Below are positions 16,096 through 25,220 of a stretch of 55,407 bases of DNA, one piece after another. Location of the stretch: assembly GCF_050313795.1 (NCBI RefSeq), contig NZ_JBNPMC010000024.1, forward strand, positions 1 through 55,407, in the 5' to 3' direction. The notes under the pieces were generated by a model, which was not told where the DNA came from, did not search any database, and saw only the letters and a program-made list of their open reading frames with translations. The position numbers were made by a program, and so were the translations under genes. Numbering within the stretch: position 1 is the stretch's first letter; the number at the start of each line of letters is the position of its first letter. The stretch comes from CAMBRQ01 sp945870325. Lineage in GTDB: Bacteria > Bacillota > Clostridia > Lachnospirales > Lachnospiraceae.

Positions 16096-16112
16096 ATAAC
16101 TCAGAGAGGCAC

Positions 16113-16406
16113 TTGCGATCATGCAGTCTCTATCGATGCAGTGAAGAAGTTTATTACACAGCAGGATTTAGTGGCGGCCCGGCTGGTCTTTCCTGTGCAT
16201 TCTATCTAGCGGAGATGGGATATTATCCTACAGTATTTGAAAAGAATGAGAAGCCTGGTGGAATGATGATTTATGGAATTCCATCATTTAAGTTGGAAAA
16301 GGATGTGGTAGAGGCCGAGATCGATATTTTGCGCGAGATGGGAGTAGAATTCCAGTGCGGTATGAATGTTGGTACTGATATTACTGTGGAAGAGTTACGC
16401 GCATAG
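16113..16406 (+). pseudogene. Fragment of FAD-dependent oxidoreductase (GltD-like)
   Basis: About 85 residues match the dinucleotide-binding start of glutamate-synthase-small-chain-like flavoproteins: GGPAGLSCAFYLAEMGYYPTVFEK, PGGMMIYGIPSFKLEKD, EAEIDILREMGVEF. The N-terminus is out of frame and the match ends abruptly at VEELRA followed by TAG, where the sequence joins a NuoF fragment. Normal relatives continue for several hundred residues. Confidence 0.8.
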
Positions 16407-16585
16407 GGATTTAATACAGGCCTTAAATGGAGCGGTGCATACAAAGTTGATTCTGAAGAGAAATACGTTGTGTGTAATACAGATGAGGGCGAATCAGGTA
16501 CCTATAAAGATAGAACCATTATGGAGAATGACCCCCACACGGTATTAGAAGGTGTTCTGATCTGTGCGTATGCGATAGGTGCAAA
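16407..16585 (+). pseudogene. Fragment of NuoF/HydB-like NADH-binding subunit
   Basis: About 58 residues read GFNTGLKWSGAYKVD, then VVCNTDEGESGTYKDR and DPHTVLEGVLICAYAIG, the FMN-binding core of NuoF-type subunits of NADH oxidoreductases and electron-bifurcating hydrogenases. Both sides are cut off. The right end passes in frame into a ferredoxin-type fragment at AYAIGAKE. Confidence 0.8.
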
Positions 16586-16820
16586 AGAATGTAATGGATG
16601 TGGAGTGTGTGCAGAAGTCTGTCCGGTAAATAATATTACAATAAAAGAAGGAAAGGCGATACATGGGAATCAGTGTGCTGCCTGCTATGCCTGCCTGCAT
16701 TGGTGCCCACAAAAAACTACAAAATTGAAAGTACCTACATTAGGAAATAGACTGCAATACCATCATCCGGAAATTACGCTACAGGATATAAAGCGAATAA
16801 AGGGGGAAGAACTCCGATGA
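16586..16820 (+). pseudogene. C-terminal fragment of EFR1-like 4Fe-4S protein
   Basis: About 77 residues with two cluster motifs, CNGCGVCAEVCP and CAACYACLHWCP, followed by the KVPTLGNRLQYHHPEITLQDI ending typical of EFR1 family ferrodoxins. The flavodoxin-like N-terminal half is missing, replaced by the NuoF fragment. It stays in frame with that fragment, so a fused product could be made, but no start with a ribosome site is present. Confidence 0.75.
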
Positions 16821-16879
16821 ATTGCAACTGACAAATGAAGAAGCAGAACAGATGACGGGGTGAGCAAAGAATATGACGG

Positions 16880-16966
16880 GCTGGAGAATTATAGGGTGTT
16901 GAAACTCTGAAACAGAACTTGATCGAAAAGCAGATGGTTTTATACTGGAATTAAAAGTCGATCACA
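16880..16966 (+). pseudogene. Trace of a PD-(D/E)XK nuclease/AAA-ATPase-like gene
   Basis: The short stretch DGFILELKVDHT (16932-16967) matches the nuclease core of DUF1703-type proteins. Stops surround it. Nothing else in 16821-16960 was recognised. Confidence 0.35.
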
Positions 16967-16970
16967 CTAT

Positions 16971-16993
16971 TGCGCAATTGTTGCGCATATAAT
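16971..16993 (+). promoter_or_regulatory. 17-bp palindrome next to a TATAAT box
   Basis: TGCGCAATTGTTGCGCA is a perfect palindrome around a TTG centre and abuts TATAAT (16988-16993). The layout is that of an operator over a promoter, about 135 bases before the LacI gene. Binding by that regulator is a guess. Confidence 0.45.
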
Positions 16994-17051
16994 AGCCTTT
17001 TATATAAAATGTGTAAAAATTAAGTGATAAAATATTGTTTATTATAAAGAA

Positions 17052-17080
17052 TTGACGGAAAAAGATTATAATATTAGAAT
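17052..17080 (+). promoter_or_regulatory. Promoter of the lacI-GH43 unit
   Basis: TTGACG (17052-17057) and TAGAAT (17075-17080) are 17 bases apart, 48 bases ahead of the GTG start. Confidence 0.55.
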
Positions 17081-17127
17081 TTATATGAAGTGAGTTAGTA
17101 AATATAAAGGGAGAAGAACTGTTAAGT

Positions 17128-18135
17128 GTGGGAAATGATAAGGTTACAATAGACAGCATAGCACAGGCATTGGGGTGTTCAAAAACTACTGTATCAAGAG
17201 CCATATCGGGAAAGGGAAGAGTAAGCAAGGAGACTAGAAAGCGTGTGCTGGATTACTGTCGAGAATATGGCTACAGATCAGGCAGTGTGTCCAAAGCGTT
17301 TGATTGTTCCAGAACATATAATCTTGCTGCTGTTCTGCCTGCGGATCAGGAACTTCAAGAGATACCCTTTTTTCCAACTTGTTTGTTTGGAATTTGTGAA
17401 TGGGCAGCAAAGCAAGATTATAATGTATTTGTTGTGTCAATAGAAAAGAATAGATTGACACAGCTTCAGAAGATTATTGAAAAACGCAAGATTGATGGAG
17501 TGATTCTAATGCGGGCGCTGGTAGAGGACTCTGCGGTGGAATACTTACTTCGGAATAAAATACCGTTTGTTCAGATCGGGGATACAAAAAATGCATCTAC
17601 TATTCATGTGGATCACGACAGTGTGCGAGCCTGTAAGGAAATGACCGAATTTTTACTAGAGAGAGAGATTCAAAGAATTGCATTGATTGGGGGTGACATG
17701 GGAAATATTGTTACACAAAAAAGGCTGGCTGGTTTTTATGCTGGGTTTACACTTTTTCATAAAGTTCCGAAAGATAAGCTGATTTATCTGAATTGTGATA
17801 CAAATGCGAAGGTGTATGAGGCCGTTGAGCAGATTGTGGAGAACTGTGCAGAATGTATTGTCTGCATGGATGATAAAATATGCACTCAGGTTTTGAAGAA
17901 ACTTGATAAAATGAGGATATTGATTCCGAGAGATCTTGAAATTGTATCTTTTTATGATAGTTTGGCGCTTCAGAATTATTCTCCGACAATTACAGCGTTA
18001 AAATTTGACGAAGAAGAACTTGGGCGAATCGCCTGTGAGAAGTTGATCGACAGGTTGGAGAACGGTGGGGAAGAGTCAATATTGTTGACAGAGTACAGCA
18101 TGGAATTGCGGGAATCCACAAAGAAAATTATTTAA
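17128..18135 (+). CDS. LacI family transcriptional regulator
   Basis: A 335-residue sugar-type repressor. Seen: N-terminal helix-turn-helix and hinge (TIDSIAQALGCSKTTVSRAISGKGRVSKETRKRV), then a periplasmic-binding-like sensor domain with HVDHDSVRACKEMTEF, GGDMGNIVTQKRLAGF and the ending LKFDEEELGRIACEKL. The start is GTG, preceded by AGGGAGAAG. The glycosidase gene begins 13 bases after its stop, so the two form one unit and the regulator very likely responds to a breakdown product of the glycosidase substrate. Confidence 0.92.
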   Translation: MGNDKVTIDSIAQALGCSKTTVSRAISGKGRVSKETRKRVLDYCREYGYRSGSVSKAFDCSRTYNLAAVLPADQELQEIPFFPTCLFGICEWAAKQDYNVFVVSIEKNRLTQLQKIIEKRKIDGVILMRALVEDSAVEYLLRNKIPFVQIGDTKNASTIHVDHDSVRACKEMTEFLLEREIQRIALIGGDMGNIVTQKRLAGFYAGFTLFHKVPKDKLIYLNCDTNAKVYEAVEQIVENCAECIVCMDDKICTQVLKKLDKMRILIPRDLEIVSFYDSLALQNYSPTITALKFDEEELGRIACEKLIDRLENGGEESILLTEYSMELRESTKKII

Positions 18136-18148
18136 GAGGAGTTAAGGT

Positions 18149-21100
18149 ATGAAAGGAAAAGGATGGAAAAGATTTGTCAATGGAATAATGGCATCTTTGA
18201 TGGCAGTGTCGTTGACAGTGGTTTCTCTGCCATTGGAGTCACAGGCGGCTTCGACAGAGAAACAGGAACTTTCGGATGAATCAAAGAAGATTCAGAACGA
18301 TATTTTCTGGGAAGATATGGATGGAAATACATTGTATTCTCAGGGTGGCGGTATCTTTAAATTTGATGATACTTACTATTGGTATGGGGTGAAATATAAA
18401 AATGCGCCTAATTATGTCAATAATCCGACAAAAATTTATAATTCCGGTGATACATATTCTGATTTTGAGAGTGTTACCTGTTATAGTTCGACAGATTTGG
18501 TAAACTGGAAGTTTGAGGGAGATGTTGTCACAGAAGCAGATGTCAGTTATCGTGATGAGATGGAAGGTGTAAAGGCATCCTGGTTTGGAAGACTTGGTGT
18601 GGCAAAAGTTGGAGAAAATTATGTCATGATGGTACAGCATGAATGTGCTGATCCGGATGATTCTCTGGATGCTCTTGAAGGTTACACGGAGCCTTCCGGT
18701 CAGAAGGGGTGGAGCAAACAGGTTCTGGTATTGACATCGGATTCGCCAACGGGAGAATTCAAATGGAATCAGCGTATCAATATGCTGCCTTACACGGGAG
18801 GTACGACAAATACCGGTGATCAGACCGTATTTACAGATGAAGATACCGGAAAATCTTATCTGGTATATTCCTATGGAGTGGGAAGAGGAAAAATATTCCT
18901 TGCTGAGATTGAAGATCAGGGAAATGGTAAGTTTGGTTTGTCCCTTGAAAAAAATTACATGGTATATAGTGGAGCAGGGCGTGAAGGTGACTGTATGTTC
19001 AAATATAATGGTGCCTACTATATATGTGCGTCTGACTTATATGGTTGGAATGCATCTCATGCTTATTATTTGAAATTAGACAGTCTAGAGGATGACTATT
19101 TAAAGAATCGAACAACCAGTACATCTATGAATCTTATGGATGGATGTAGCGATGATTATTGTCATGTAACTCAGACCGGATTTTTCTATACGGTACAGGG
19201 GAGTAAGAAGGAAACGGTTATTTTCTGTGGTGATCGTTGGGCAGAGTTTGCTGGAAATGGATTGGGATTCAATCAGTGGTGTCCACTGTCTTTCGATGAG
19301 TCAGGTGCACCGTATTTTAATTCTTTAAGTAGTTGGTATCTGGATGAAGCAACGGGTACGTGGAGTGTGGCTGAAGATAACAATTATGTGAAAAATGGAA
19401 GTTTTGATGCGGACCGTATCAGTGTGACTGCATTGACGGGATGGACAAATAGTATTACAGTTGGAAATTCGCCAATTAAGAACAGTGGAAATCGTACAAC
19501 AGGAAAATATGGCCTTGCGCTGACGGATACAGTAGATTTTGATTGTTCTATTTCTCAGATAATTCAGTCTTCACCGTATGTAGAACTTCCAGATGGTGTA
19601 TATACATTGTCTGCTAAAGTGAAAAACAGTGGAGATTTTGAAAATCTTGAAATTTATGCAGAGGCAGATGGGCTGAGAGCAAAAGCAGGCATTAAAGAGG
19701 CAAATAGTGAATGGACAACTGTAACATTATCAGATGTTAATGTGGCAGGCGGTAAAGTGGAGATTGGCATTGCTGCAAAAGGAGCGGCAAATGCATATTG
19801 CTATATTGATGATATCATGTTTATAAGAACAGGAGATGCATCAGAAGAATCAGGAATCATTTCTGGAAGTATCCAGTCTGACATAGCAGGAAAAACACTT
19901 ACGATTGCGGCGGTGCAGACTGACGGAACCGCTGCATACACTTATGAAACAGAGTTGACTGAAGGGGAACAGAACTTTACACTTGGTCCAATAAAGGCTG
20001 GAAAATATTCTCTGTCTGCATCTTCCTATGGATGTAAAGTGGAGGCAGAAGGCACAGAGGTGGCAGTTGTTTCGGGACAGACTGCATCTGGAGTGGTATT
20101 CCGTGTTGAAAATAATATGGGATCTGTAAGAGGAAAGGTCGTAAATGGAACTGGAGAAGTTATTCCAGATGTGACAGTGACGTTGTCAAAGGGAACATTG
20201 GAAAAAGATGCTGTAACAGATGCTAACGGTGAGTATGTATTTTCAGATGTAGAGGCAGGCGAATATAATCTTTCATTTGAAAAAACTGGATATGCGTCAG
20301 AAGGAAGCGTAAAAGTTACAATTGAAAAAGGGAACACTGTGACACTGGAGAATCAGGTGCTTGTAAGAAGTACAGGCATCATATCCGGAAAAGTCTATGA
20401 TGCTTCGGGAGAACCTGCAGCAAATGCAACGGTAATGCTGAGAGGCTGCGAATCCATCAGTGATACTACCCGTGTTAGTGTTACGACAGATGAAAATGGT
20501 AGGTATACATTTTCAGATGTGGTTGCAGGAACTTATGCGATTACTGCATCAAACGGAAAGTGGGATACGGATGTTAATGCAGTTTCACAGAATGTAGAAG
20601 TAGTTCCTGGCGAGACTGAAGATGTGAATTTGGATATTCCATCTGAGATTACGATTGTAAACGGTGGTTTTGAAAGTGGTATGGATTCAAATCGTCAGCC
20701 GAAAGAGGGATGGGATAGCACAGGTTCAAGCGGTAGAGCATCTAATGAAAAGAATCGTGGTCATGTATACGCAGGAAGTTATGGATATACAGTGTGGACT
20801 TCCAGTGCATTTACGGTGGGAGTAAGTCAGAAAATTACTGGTCTTGAAGATGGAATATATGCAGTAAATGCTATGGTGGCGGCAGGATCTTACAGTGATT
20901 CAGATACGTTATATCTGTTCGCGAAGAATGACGATGGAACTATTATTTCTAAAGAAAACGTACCTCTCACAGTCGCTACCTATAACAGTAAAAATTGGGA
21001 GTTGATTGGTCTGACTGTGGAAGTGACGGATGGCACTTTGACTTTCGGTATAGAGGGAAGTCTTCCGGGAGGAGCATGGGCGAATTTTGATAATTTCAGA

Positions 21101-22465
21101 GTTGGAAAAGTCGAAGGAAACGCAGTAGTTGAAGTTGATAAAGATGAATTGAAAACAATAATTTCTGCTGTTCAGACTTTTGATACATCTAGTTATACAG
21201 CAGGTTCCGTAAGCGAGTATCAGTCGTTAGTTCAGACAGCGCTGACAGCGGCTGAGAATGTAATGAACAATAGTGCTGCAACACAGGATGATGTAAATAC
21301 GGCAGTATCAGCATTGAATGAAGCATTTACGTCAGCAAAAGAAAAACTTGTGACATTGGAAGCAAAGTTGGCACAGGATATTGCGGACAGCATCAAAGAT
21401 GTAAAATCACAGGAAGAGTATACTGAGGAAAGTTGGAATGCATATGAAGAAGCACTGGAGGCAGCACAGGCACTTCAGAGTAGCTGCGAACTGACAGAAG
21501 AGAAACTGAATGCAGCAATTACGGAACTACAGAAAGCAGTAGCCAGTTTACAGGAGAAAGCACCAATTGGAGATAAGACGGATCTGGAGAGTCTGATTGC
21601 AGAAATTAAGAATTTTGATACATCTGGCTATACAGCAGGTTCTGTAAGCGAATATCAGTCGGCAGTTCAGACGGCGCTGACAGCGGCTGAGGCTGTAAAA
21701 AACAATAATGCTGCAACACAGGAAGAGATTAATGCGGTAGCATTGGCATTGAAAGAAGCATTTGTGTCAGCAAAAGAAAAACTTGTGGCATTGGAAGTAA
21801 AACTGGCACAGGATATTGCGGACAGCATCAAAGATGTAAAATCACAGGAAGAGTATACCAAGGAAAGTTGGGGTGCATATGAAAAAGCACTGAAAGCAGC
21901 ACAGGCACTTCAGGGAAGCAGCGATTTGACAGAAGAGAAATTGAATGCAGCAGTCGCAGATCTGAAGGCAGCAGTATCAAAATTAGCAGAAACTGCAAAG
22001 CCAAGTGATAAGGCAGCATTAGAGAACTTGATTACAGAGATTAAGAACTTTGATACATCCACGTATACTCCAGAATCTGTAAGCGAATATCAGTCAGTTG
22101 TTCAGGCGGCCTTGGCTAAGGGGGAAGCGATTATGAACAACAGCGATGCGACCAAAGAAGAGGTTGATGAAATTGTCAGTGAGTTAGAGTCAGTTTTTGC
22201 ATCCGGAAAAGAAGTATTGAAGAAAGCAACTGTTAATCCGAAGCCAGATGACGGTAAAGGAGATCAGTCGGCTACACCGGATGACGGCAAAGATAAGACT
22301 CCGGCCACATCCAATGCAGATAAAGGGGATACAGTGAATAATACTTCTGGTAAGACGGCAGCAAAGACCGGAGATACCAATTCATTGGTGTGGTTTGCAG
22401 CGATTGCGGCGGCAGCGACAGTAGTTGTGTGCATAACAGGACTCAGAAGAAGAAAAAGACAGTAG
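18149..22465 (+). CDS. Wall-anchored GH43 glycosidase with FIVAR repeats
   Basis: 1438 residues. Signal peptide (1-34, ending SLPLESQAA); GH43-type five-bladed catalytic region (about 45-400), with YYWYGV and REGDCMFKYNGAYYICASDL, whose Glu fits the general acid; a carbohydrate-binding-like beta domain (415-565); three carboxypeptidase-regulatory-like beta domains (570-830); a second CBM-like domain (835-990); five FIVAR repeats (1000-1355); an Asp/Lys-rich linker; and the sorting signal AKTGD-hydrophobic-RRRKRQ. The N-terminal pattern is closest to exo-beta-1,3-galactanase-like GH43 members, which suggests arabinogalactan side-chain use (inference). The protein is displayed on the cell surface and acts on plant or host glycans. 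Confidence 0.85.
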   Translation: MKGKGWKRFVNGIMASLMAVSLTVVSLPLESQAASTEKQELSDESKKIQNDIFWEDMDGNTLYSQGGGIFKFDDTYYWYGVKYKNAPNYVNNPTKIYNSGDTYSDFESVTCYSSTDLVNWKFEGDVVTEADVSYRDEMEGVKASWFGRLGVAKVGENYVMMVQHECADPDDSLDALEGYTEPSGQKGWSKQVLVLTSDSPTGEFKWNQRINMLPYTGGTTNTGDQTVFTDEDTGKSYLVYSYGVGRGKIFLAEIEDQGNGKFGLSLEKNYMVYSGAGREGDCMFKYNGAYYICASDLYGWNASHAYYLKLDSLEDDYLKNRTTSTSMNLMDGCSDDYCHVTQTGFFYTVQGSKKETVIFCGDRWAEFAGNGLGFNQWCPLSFDESGAPYFNSLSSWYLDEATGTWSVAEDNNYVKNGSFDADRISVTALTGWTNSITVGNSPIKNSGNRTTGKYGLALTDTVDFDCSISQIIQSSPYVELPDGVYTLSAKVKNSGDFENLEIYAEADGLRAKAGIKEANSEWTTVTLSDVNVAGGKVEIGIAAKGAANAYCYIDDIMFIRTGDASEESGIISGSIQSDIAGKTLTIAAVQTDGTAAYTYETELTEGEQNFTLGPIKAGKYSLSASSYGCKVEAEGTEVAVVSGQTASGVVFRVENNMGSVRGKVVNGTGEVIPDVTVTLSKGTLEKDAVTDANGEYVFSDVEAGEYNLSFEKTGYASEGSVKVTIEKGNTVTLENQVLVRSTGIISGKVYDASGEPAANATVMLRGCESISDTTRVSVTTDENGRYTFSDVVAGTYAITASNGKWDTDVNAVSQNVEVVPGETEDVNLDIPSEITIVNGGFESGMDSNRQPKEGWDSTGSSGRASNEKNRGHVYAGSYGYTVWTSSAFTVGVSQKITGLEDGIYAVNAMVAAGSYSDSDTLYLFAKNDDGTIISKENVPLTVATYNSKNWELIGLTVEVTDGTLTFGIEGSLPGGAWANFDNFRVGKVEGNAVVEVDKDELKTIISAVQTFDTSSYTAGSVSEYQSLVQTALTAAENVMNNSAATQDDVNTAVSALNEAFTSAKEKLVTLEAKLAQDIADSIKDVKSQEEYTEESWNAYEEALEAAQALQSSCELTEEKLNAAITELQKAVASLQEKAPIGDKTDLESLIAEIKNFDTSGYTAGSVSEYQSAVQTALTAAEAVKNNNAATQEEINAVALALKEAFVSAKEKLVALEVKLAQDIADSIKDVKSQEEYTKESWGAYEKALKAAQALQGSSDLTEEKLNAAVADLKAAVSKLAETAKPSDKAALENLITEIKNFDTSTYTPESVSEYQSVVQAALAKGEAIMNNSDATKEEVDEIVSELESVFASGKEVLKKATVNPKPDDGKGDQSATPDDGKDKTPATSNADKGDTVNNTSGKTAAKTGDTNSLVWFAAIAAAATVVVCITGLRRRKRQ
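21145..22215 (+). repeat. FIVAR repeat block
   Basis: Alternating units of about 70 residues recur. The segment 21145-21560 is repeated with few changes at 21590-22000 (shared FDTS-YTAGSVSEYQS and QDIADSIKDVKSQEEYT), and a further half unit follows. Near-identical DNA makes the block prone to copy-number change. Confidence 0.85.
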
Positions 22466-22513
22466 TAAAAAGACTTAAATTTGAAGTTTTGAAATTAATA
22501 AAGATGTAGATTG

Positions 22514-22549
22514 CGCCCGGTTATTCGTTAGAATAATCGGGCGTTGTTT
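22514..22549 (+). terminator. Terminator of the lacI-GH43 unit
   Basis: A 13-bp stem CGCCCGGTTATTC/GAATAATCGGGCG with loop GTTA is followed by TTGTTTG. Confidence 0.85.
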
Positions 22550-22594
22550 GTAGACATTAACTAAAACTATGGCAGTATGTGATAGTTATACTTA

Positions 22595-22624
22595 TTGACA
22601 ATAAATTTGGGGCTTGGCTATAAT
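22595..22624 (+). promoter_or_regulatory. Promoter of the xdhC-like gene
   Basis: Perfect TTGACA (22595-22600) and TATAAT (22619-22624) with an 18-base spacer. It rules out the in-frame upstream start that would fall inside the -35 box. Confidence 0.8.
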
Positions 22625-22669
22625 AGAATTATATTTAGTTTGGATGAACTAATAGGAAGTGAATTAAGT

Positions 22670-23707
22670 ATGCAGGACATATATCAGATGATAGCGGAAT
22701 ACAGAGAACAGGGCTTATGCACCCTTGCCACCGTTATGGAGGGAGAATATATCGGTGAGAAACTACTTATTTGCCAAGGAGAACCAGTCTGTCAGACAAA
22801 AGAAAACGGATTGCTGCAGAGACATTTGGATGAATTAAAAGCGATCGAAGAGAGTGGAATCGTCAAATTAGATGGAATAAGAGTGTTTGCAGAACTGTTT
22901 GGAGGTACAGCGCGTCTGGTCATCTGTGGCGCAGGGCATGTATCGATGCCGATCATTCAGTTGGGAAAGAGCCTTGGCTTTCATATTACTGTATTGGAAG
23001 ACCGTCCAAGTTTTGCTGATCATGCAAGAAGAGCCGGAGCAGATACTGTGATCTGTGATACATTCGAGAATGGCTTGCTGCAAGTGGAAGGCAGTTCATC
23101 TGCCTACTTTGTAATCGTTACCAGAGGTCATCGTTACGATACATTATGTCTGAAAAGTATTATAGAAAAGAAGAATGCGTATATAGGTATGATGGGAAGC
23201 CACCGCAGAGTGGCGATGGTGAAAGCGCAGTTAGAAGAAGGAGGAATATCCGGAGAAATGCTGGATGCCGTACATGCTCCGATTGGTCTGGCGATTGGCG
23301 CAGAGACACCGGAAGAGATTGCTGTATCCATCATGGCAGAGATCATCCAGTGCAAGAATCAGAAGAAGCATACGGAAGGGTATCGGGATGAGATTCTGGA
23401 CGCATTGAATTTTAAGAATGCAGGGATTAATCAAGTGATTCTGGCAGAGATCATGGAGCGTAAGGGATCTGCTCCAAGGAATATCGGTACCAAGATGGTA
23501 ATCGGACAAGATGGAAGCCTGACGGGAACGATTGGCGGTGGCTGTATGGAGGCAGAAGTAATCCAGGCTGCCAGACAGATGTTGGCGAATGATGCTTCTG
23601 ATTATCAGATCAAAGAAGTGGATATGACGGCTGCAAGTGCAGAAGAAGAGGGAATGGTGTGCGGAGGAACGCAGTTGGTTTATCTTGAGAAAAGGTGTCG
23701 TTCATAA
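22670..23707 (+). CDS. XdhC/CoxI family protein
   Basis: 345 residues. The central part is a Rossmann domain (LVICGAGHVSMPIIQLGKSLGF, MMGSHRRV, HAPIGLAIGAETPEEIAVSIMAEI), and a second XdhC/CoxI unit (EIMERKGSAPRNIGTKMV, GTIGGGCMEAEVI) lies at the C-terminus. Such proteins insert the sulfurated molybdenum cofactor into xanthine dehydrogenase and related hydroxylases, or take part in selenium-dependent variants. The start has AGGAAG upstream and follows the promoter directly. No hydroxylase gene is in the window; the neighbours fit purine metabolism. Confidence 0.85.
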   Translation: MQDIYQMIAEYREQGLCTLATVMEGEYIGEKLLICQGEPVCQTKENGLLQRHLDELKAIEESGIVKLDGIRVFAELFGGTARLVICGAGHVSMPIIQLGKSLGFHITVLEDRPSFADHARRAGADTVICDTFENGLLQVEGSSSAYFVIVTRGHRYDTLCLKSIIEKKNAYIGMMGSHRRVAMVKAQLEEGGISGEMLDAVHAPIGLAIGAETPEEIAVSIMAEIIQCKNQKKHTEGYRDEILDALNFKNAGINQVILAEIMERKGSAPRNIGTKMVIGQDGSLTGTIGGGCMEAEVIQAARQMLANDASDYQIKEVDMTAASAEEEGMVCGGTQLVYLEKRCRS

Positions 23708-23719
23708 AGAAGGAGATAC

Positions 23720-23791
23720 ATGGATTTGAACTGCCCTAGAATAAAAAACTTTTACGGTATGTTAGAGTATGGTACAATATATTATGCATAA
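23720..23791 (+). CDS. Possible 23-residue leader or degraded ORF
   Basis: AAGGAGAT lies immediately upstream of an ATG opening 23 codons (MDLNCPRIKNFYGMLEYG...). It follows the xdhC-like gene by 12 bases and covers the promoter of the antiporter gene. No family is recognised; it may be the remnant of a downstream gene or an untranslated coincidence. Confidence 0.25.
   Translation: MDLNCPRIKNFYGMLEYGTIYYA
23751..23778 (+). promoter_or_regulatory. Promoter of the NhaC-family gene
   Basis: TTTACG (23751-23756) and TACAAT (23773-23778), spacer 16 bases, 63 bases before the start codon. Confidence 0.5.
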
Positions 23792-23840
23792 ATTGGTATG
23801 TACTACATTGCAAATCTAAGAAGAATGAGAGGAAACACTT

Positions 23841-25160
23841 ATGAAAAAGAGTAATCCAAAGGCGTTATTGCCGATTGCTGTTTTCCTGGTATTGTATCTG
23901 GGCCTGGGGATTGTGTTCGAGTATGTGATGAAGATTCCAATGGGATTCTATAATATCCCGATTGTCATTGCATTTCTGGCGGCGATTCTGGTGGCATGTC
24001 TTCAGAACCGGGAGTTGAAGTTTGACGACAAACTTGAAGTTATGGCGCAAGGGATGGCAGATAAGAATATCATTACGATGCTGCTGATCTTCTTAACCGC
24101 AGGTGCGTTTGTCGGTGTTGTGGGAAGAAGCAGTGCAGAGAGTGTGGCGTATTTTATGCTGTCTTTAATCCCGACAAAGTATGCGGTTGCCGTATTGTTC
24201 GTGGTGGCATGTTTCGTATCTACGGCTATGGGAACCTCGGTGGGAACCATTACGCTGATTACGCCAATTGCAGTGGCGGTGTCTGCGGCATCAGGATTCG
24301 ACTTGCCTTTGTGCGTGGGCTCTGTTATGGGTGGCGCTATGTTCGGAGATAATCTATCCTTTATCTCAGATACTACAATTGCAGCATGTAATGGGCAAGG
24401 CTGTGCGATGAAGGATAAGTTCCGGGAGAATTTCGGGATTGCGTTTCCTGCGGCATTGGTAACATTGGTGCTGATTCTGGTATTATCTCTCCGCACGGAT
24501 CTGAGCGGGGCGGTATCACAGGATTACAACCTGATTCAGATTATTCCGTATGTTCTGGTTCTGATTGGCGGAATCATTGGAATCAACGTATTCGTAGTAT
24601 TGCTGGTTGGTATTGCATCGGGAGCGGTGATTATGCTGGCAACGGGGCAGATTGCGCCAGTAGATCTGATTGGCAATATGGGTTCTGGTGCGGCCGGAAT
24701 GTTTGAGACCAGTATGGTTGCGATTCTGGTGTCTGCTATGTGTGCGCTGATCCGGGAGTATGGCGGTTTTGAAGCACTGCTTTCTGCAATCCGCAGAGTG
24801 TTCAAAGGAAAGAAAGGCGGACAGCTCGGTATGGGACTATTGGTTGGAGCCATGGATATCGCTACGGCGAACAATACGGTTGCGATCGTTATGGCGAACC
24901 CGATTGCGGCAGAGATGGCTGAGGAATATGATATCACGCCGAGAAAAGCGGCATCGATATTGGACACATTCTCTTGTATCTCTCAAGGGGTGATTCCTTA
25001 TGGTGCACAGATGTTGGTGGCACTGTCAGCAGCCAATGAACTGGGATATGAATTGTCGGCATTCGAAGTGATTCCGAAGTTGTTCTATCCGGGGATGCTG
25101 TTGATCAGTTCGCTGATATTTATCTTTGTGGTGCCGGGGAAGAGCGAGAAAGCGAAATAG
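23841..25160 (+). CDS. NhaC-family Na+/H+ antiporter
   Basis: 439 residues with about eleven hydrophobic helices. Family patterns include STAMGTSVGTITLITPIA, GGAMFGDNLSFISDTTIAA and, in the second half, AMDIATANNTVAIVMANPIA. NhaC-family members exchange sodium and protons; several homologues carry organic anions instead. The flanking XdhC-like and purine nucleoside phosphorylase genes raise the possibility of a purine-related solute (inference). The ribosome site is GAGAGGAAA. Confidence 0.85.
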   Translation: MKKSNPKALLPIAVFLVLYLGLGIVFEYVMKIPMGFYNIPIVIAFLAAILVACLQNRELKFDDKLEVMAQGMADKNIITMLLIFLTAGAFVGVVGRSSAESVAYFMLSLIPTKYAVAVLFVVACFVSTAMGTSVGTITLITPIAVAVSAASGFDLPLCVGSVMGGAMFGDNLSFISDTTIAACNGQGCAMKDKFRENFGIAFPAALVTLVLILVLSLRTDLSGAVSQDYNLIQIIPYVLVLIGGIIGINVFVVLLVGIASGAVIMLATGQIAPVDLIGNMGSGAAGMFETSMVAILVSAMCALIREYGGFEALLSAIRRVFKGKKGGQLGMGLLVGAMDIATANNTVAIVMANPIAAEMAEEYDITPRKAASILDTFSCISQGVIPYGAQMLVALSAANELGYELSAFEVIPKLFYPGMLLISSLIFIFVVPGKSEKAK

Positions 25161-25220
25161 TAATCCGTAAAATCCTGACTGAGAGCAGGGTGAAAAATGA
25201 ATACCAGGAGGAGCAGTATC

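Noticed and set aside
21145..22215. Tandem gene duplication in the GH43 gene
   Set aside because: The repeats are FIVAR domains within one protein, a common stalk architecture, not separate genes.
22595..22669. Earlier start for the xdhC-like gene
   Set aside because: The putative start is the -35 box of a perfect promoter and would not be in the transcript.
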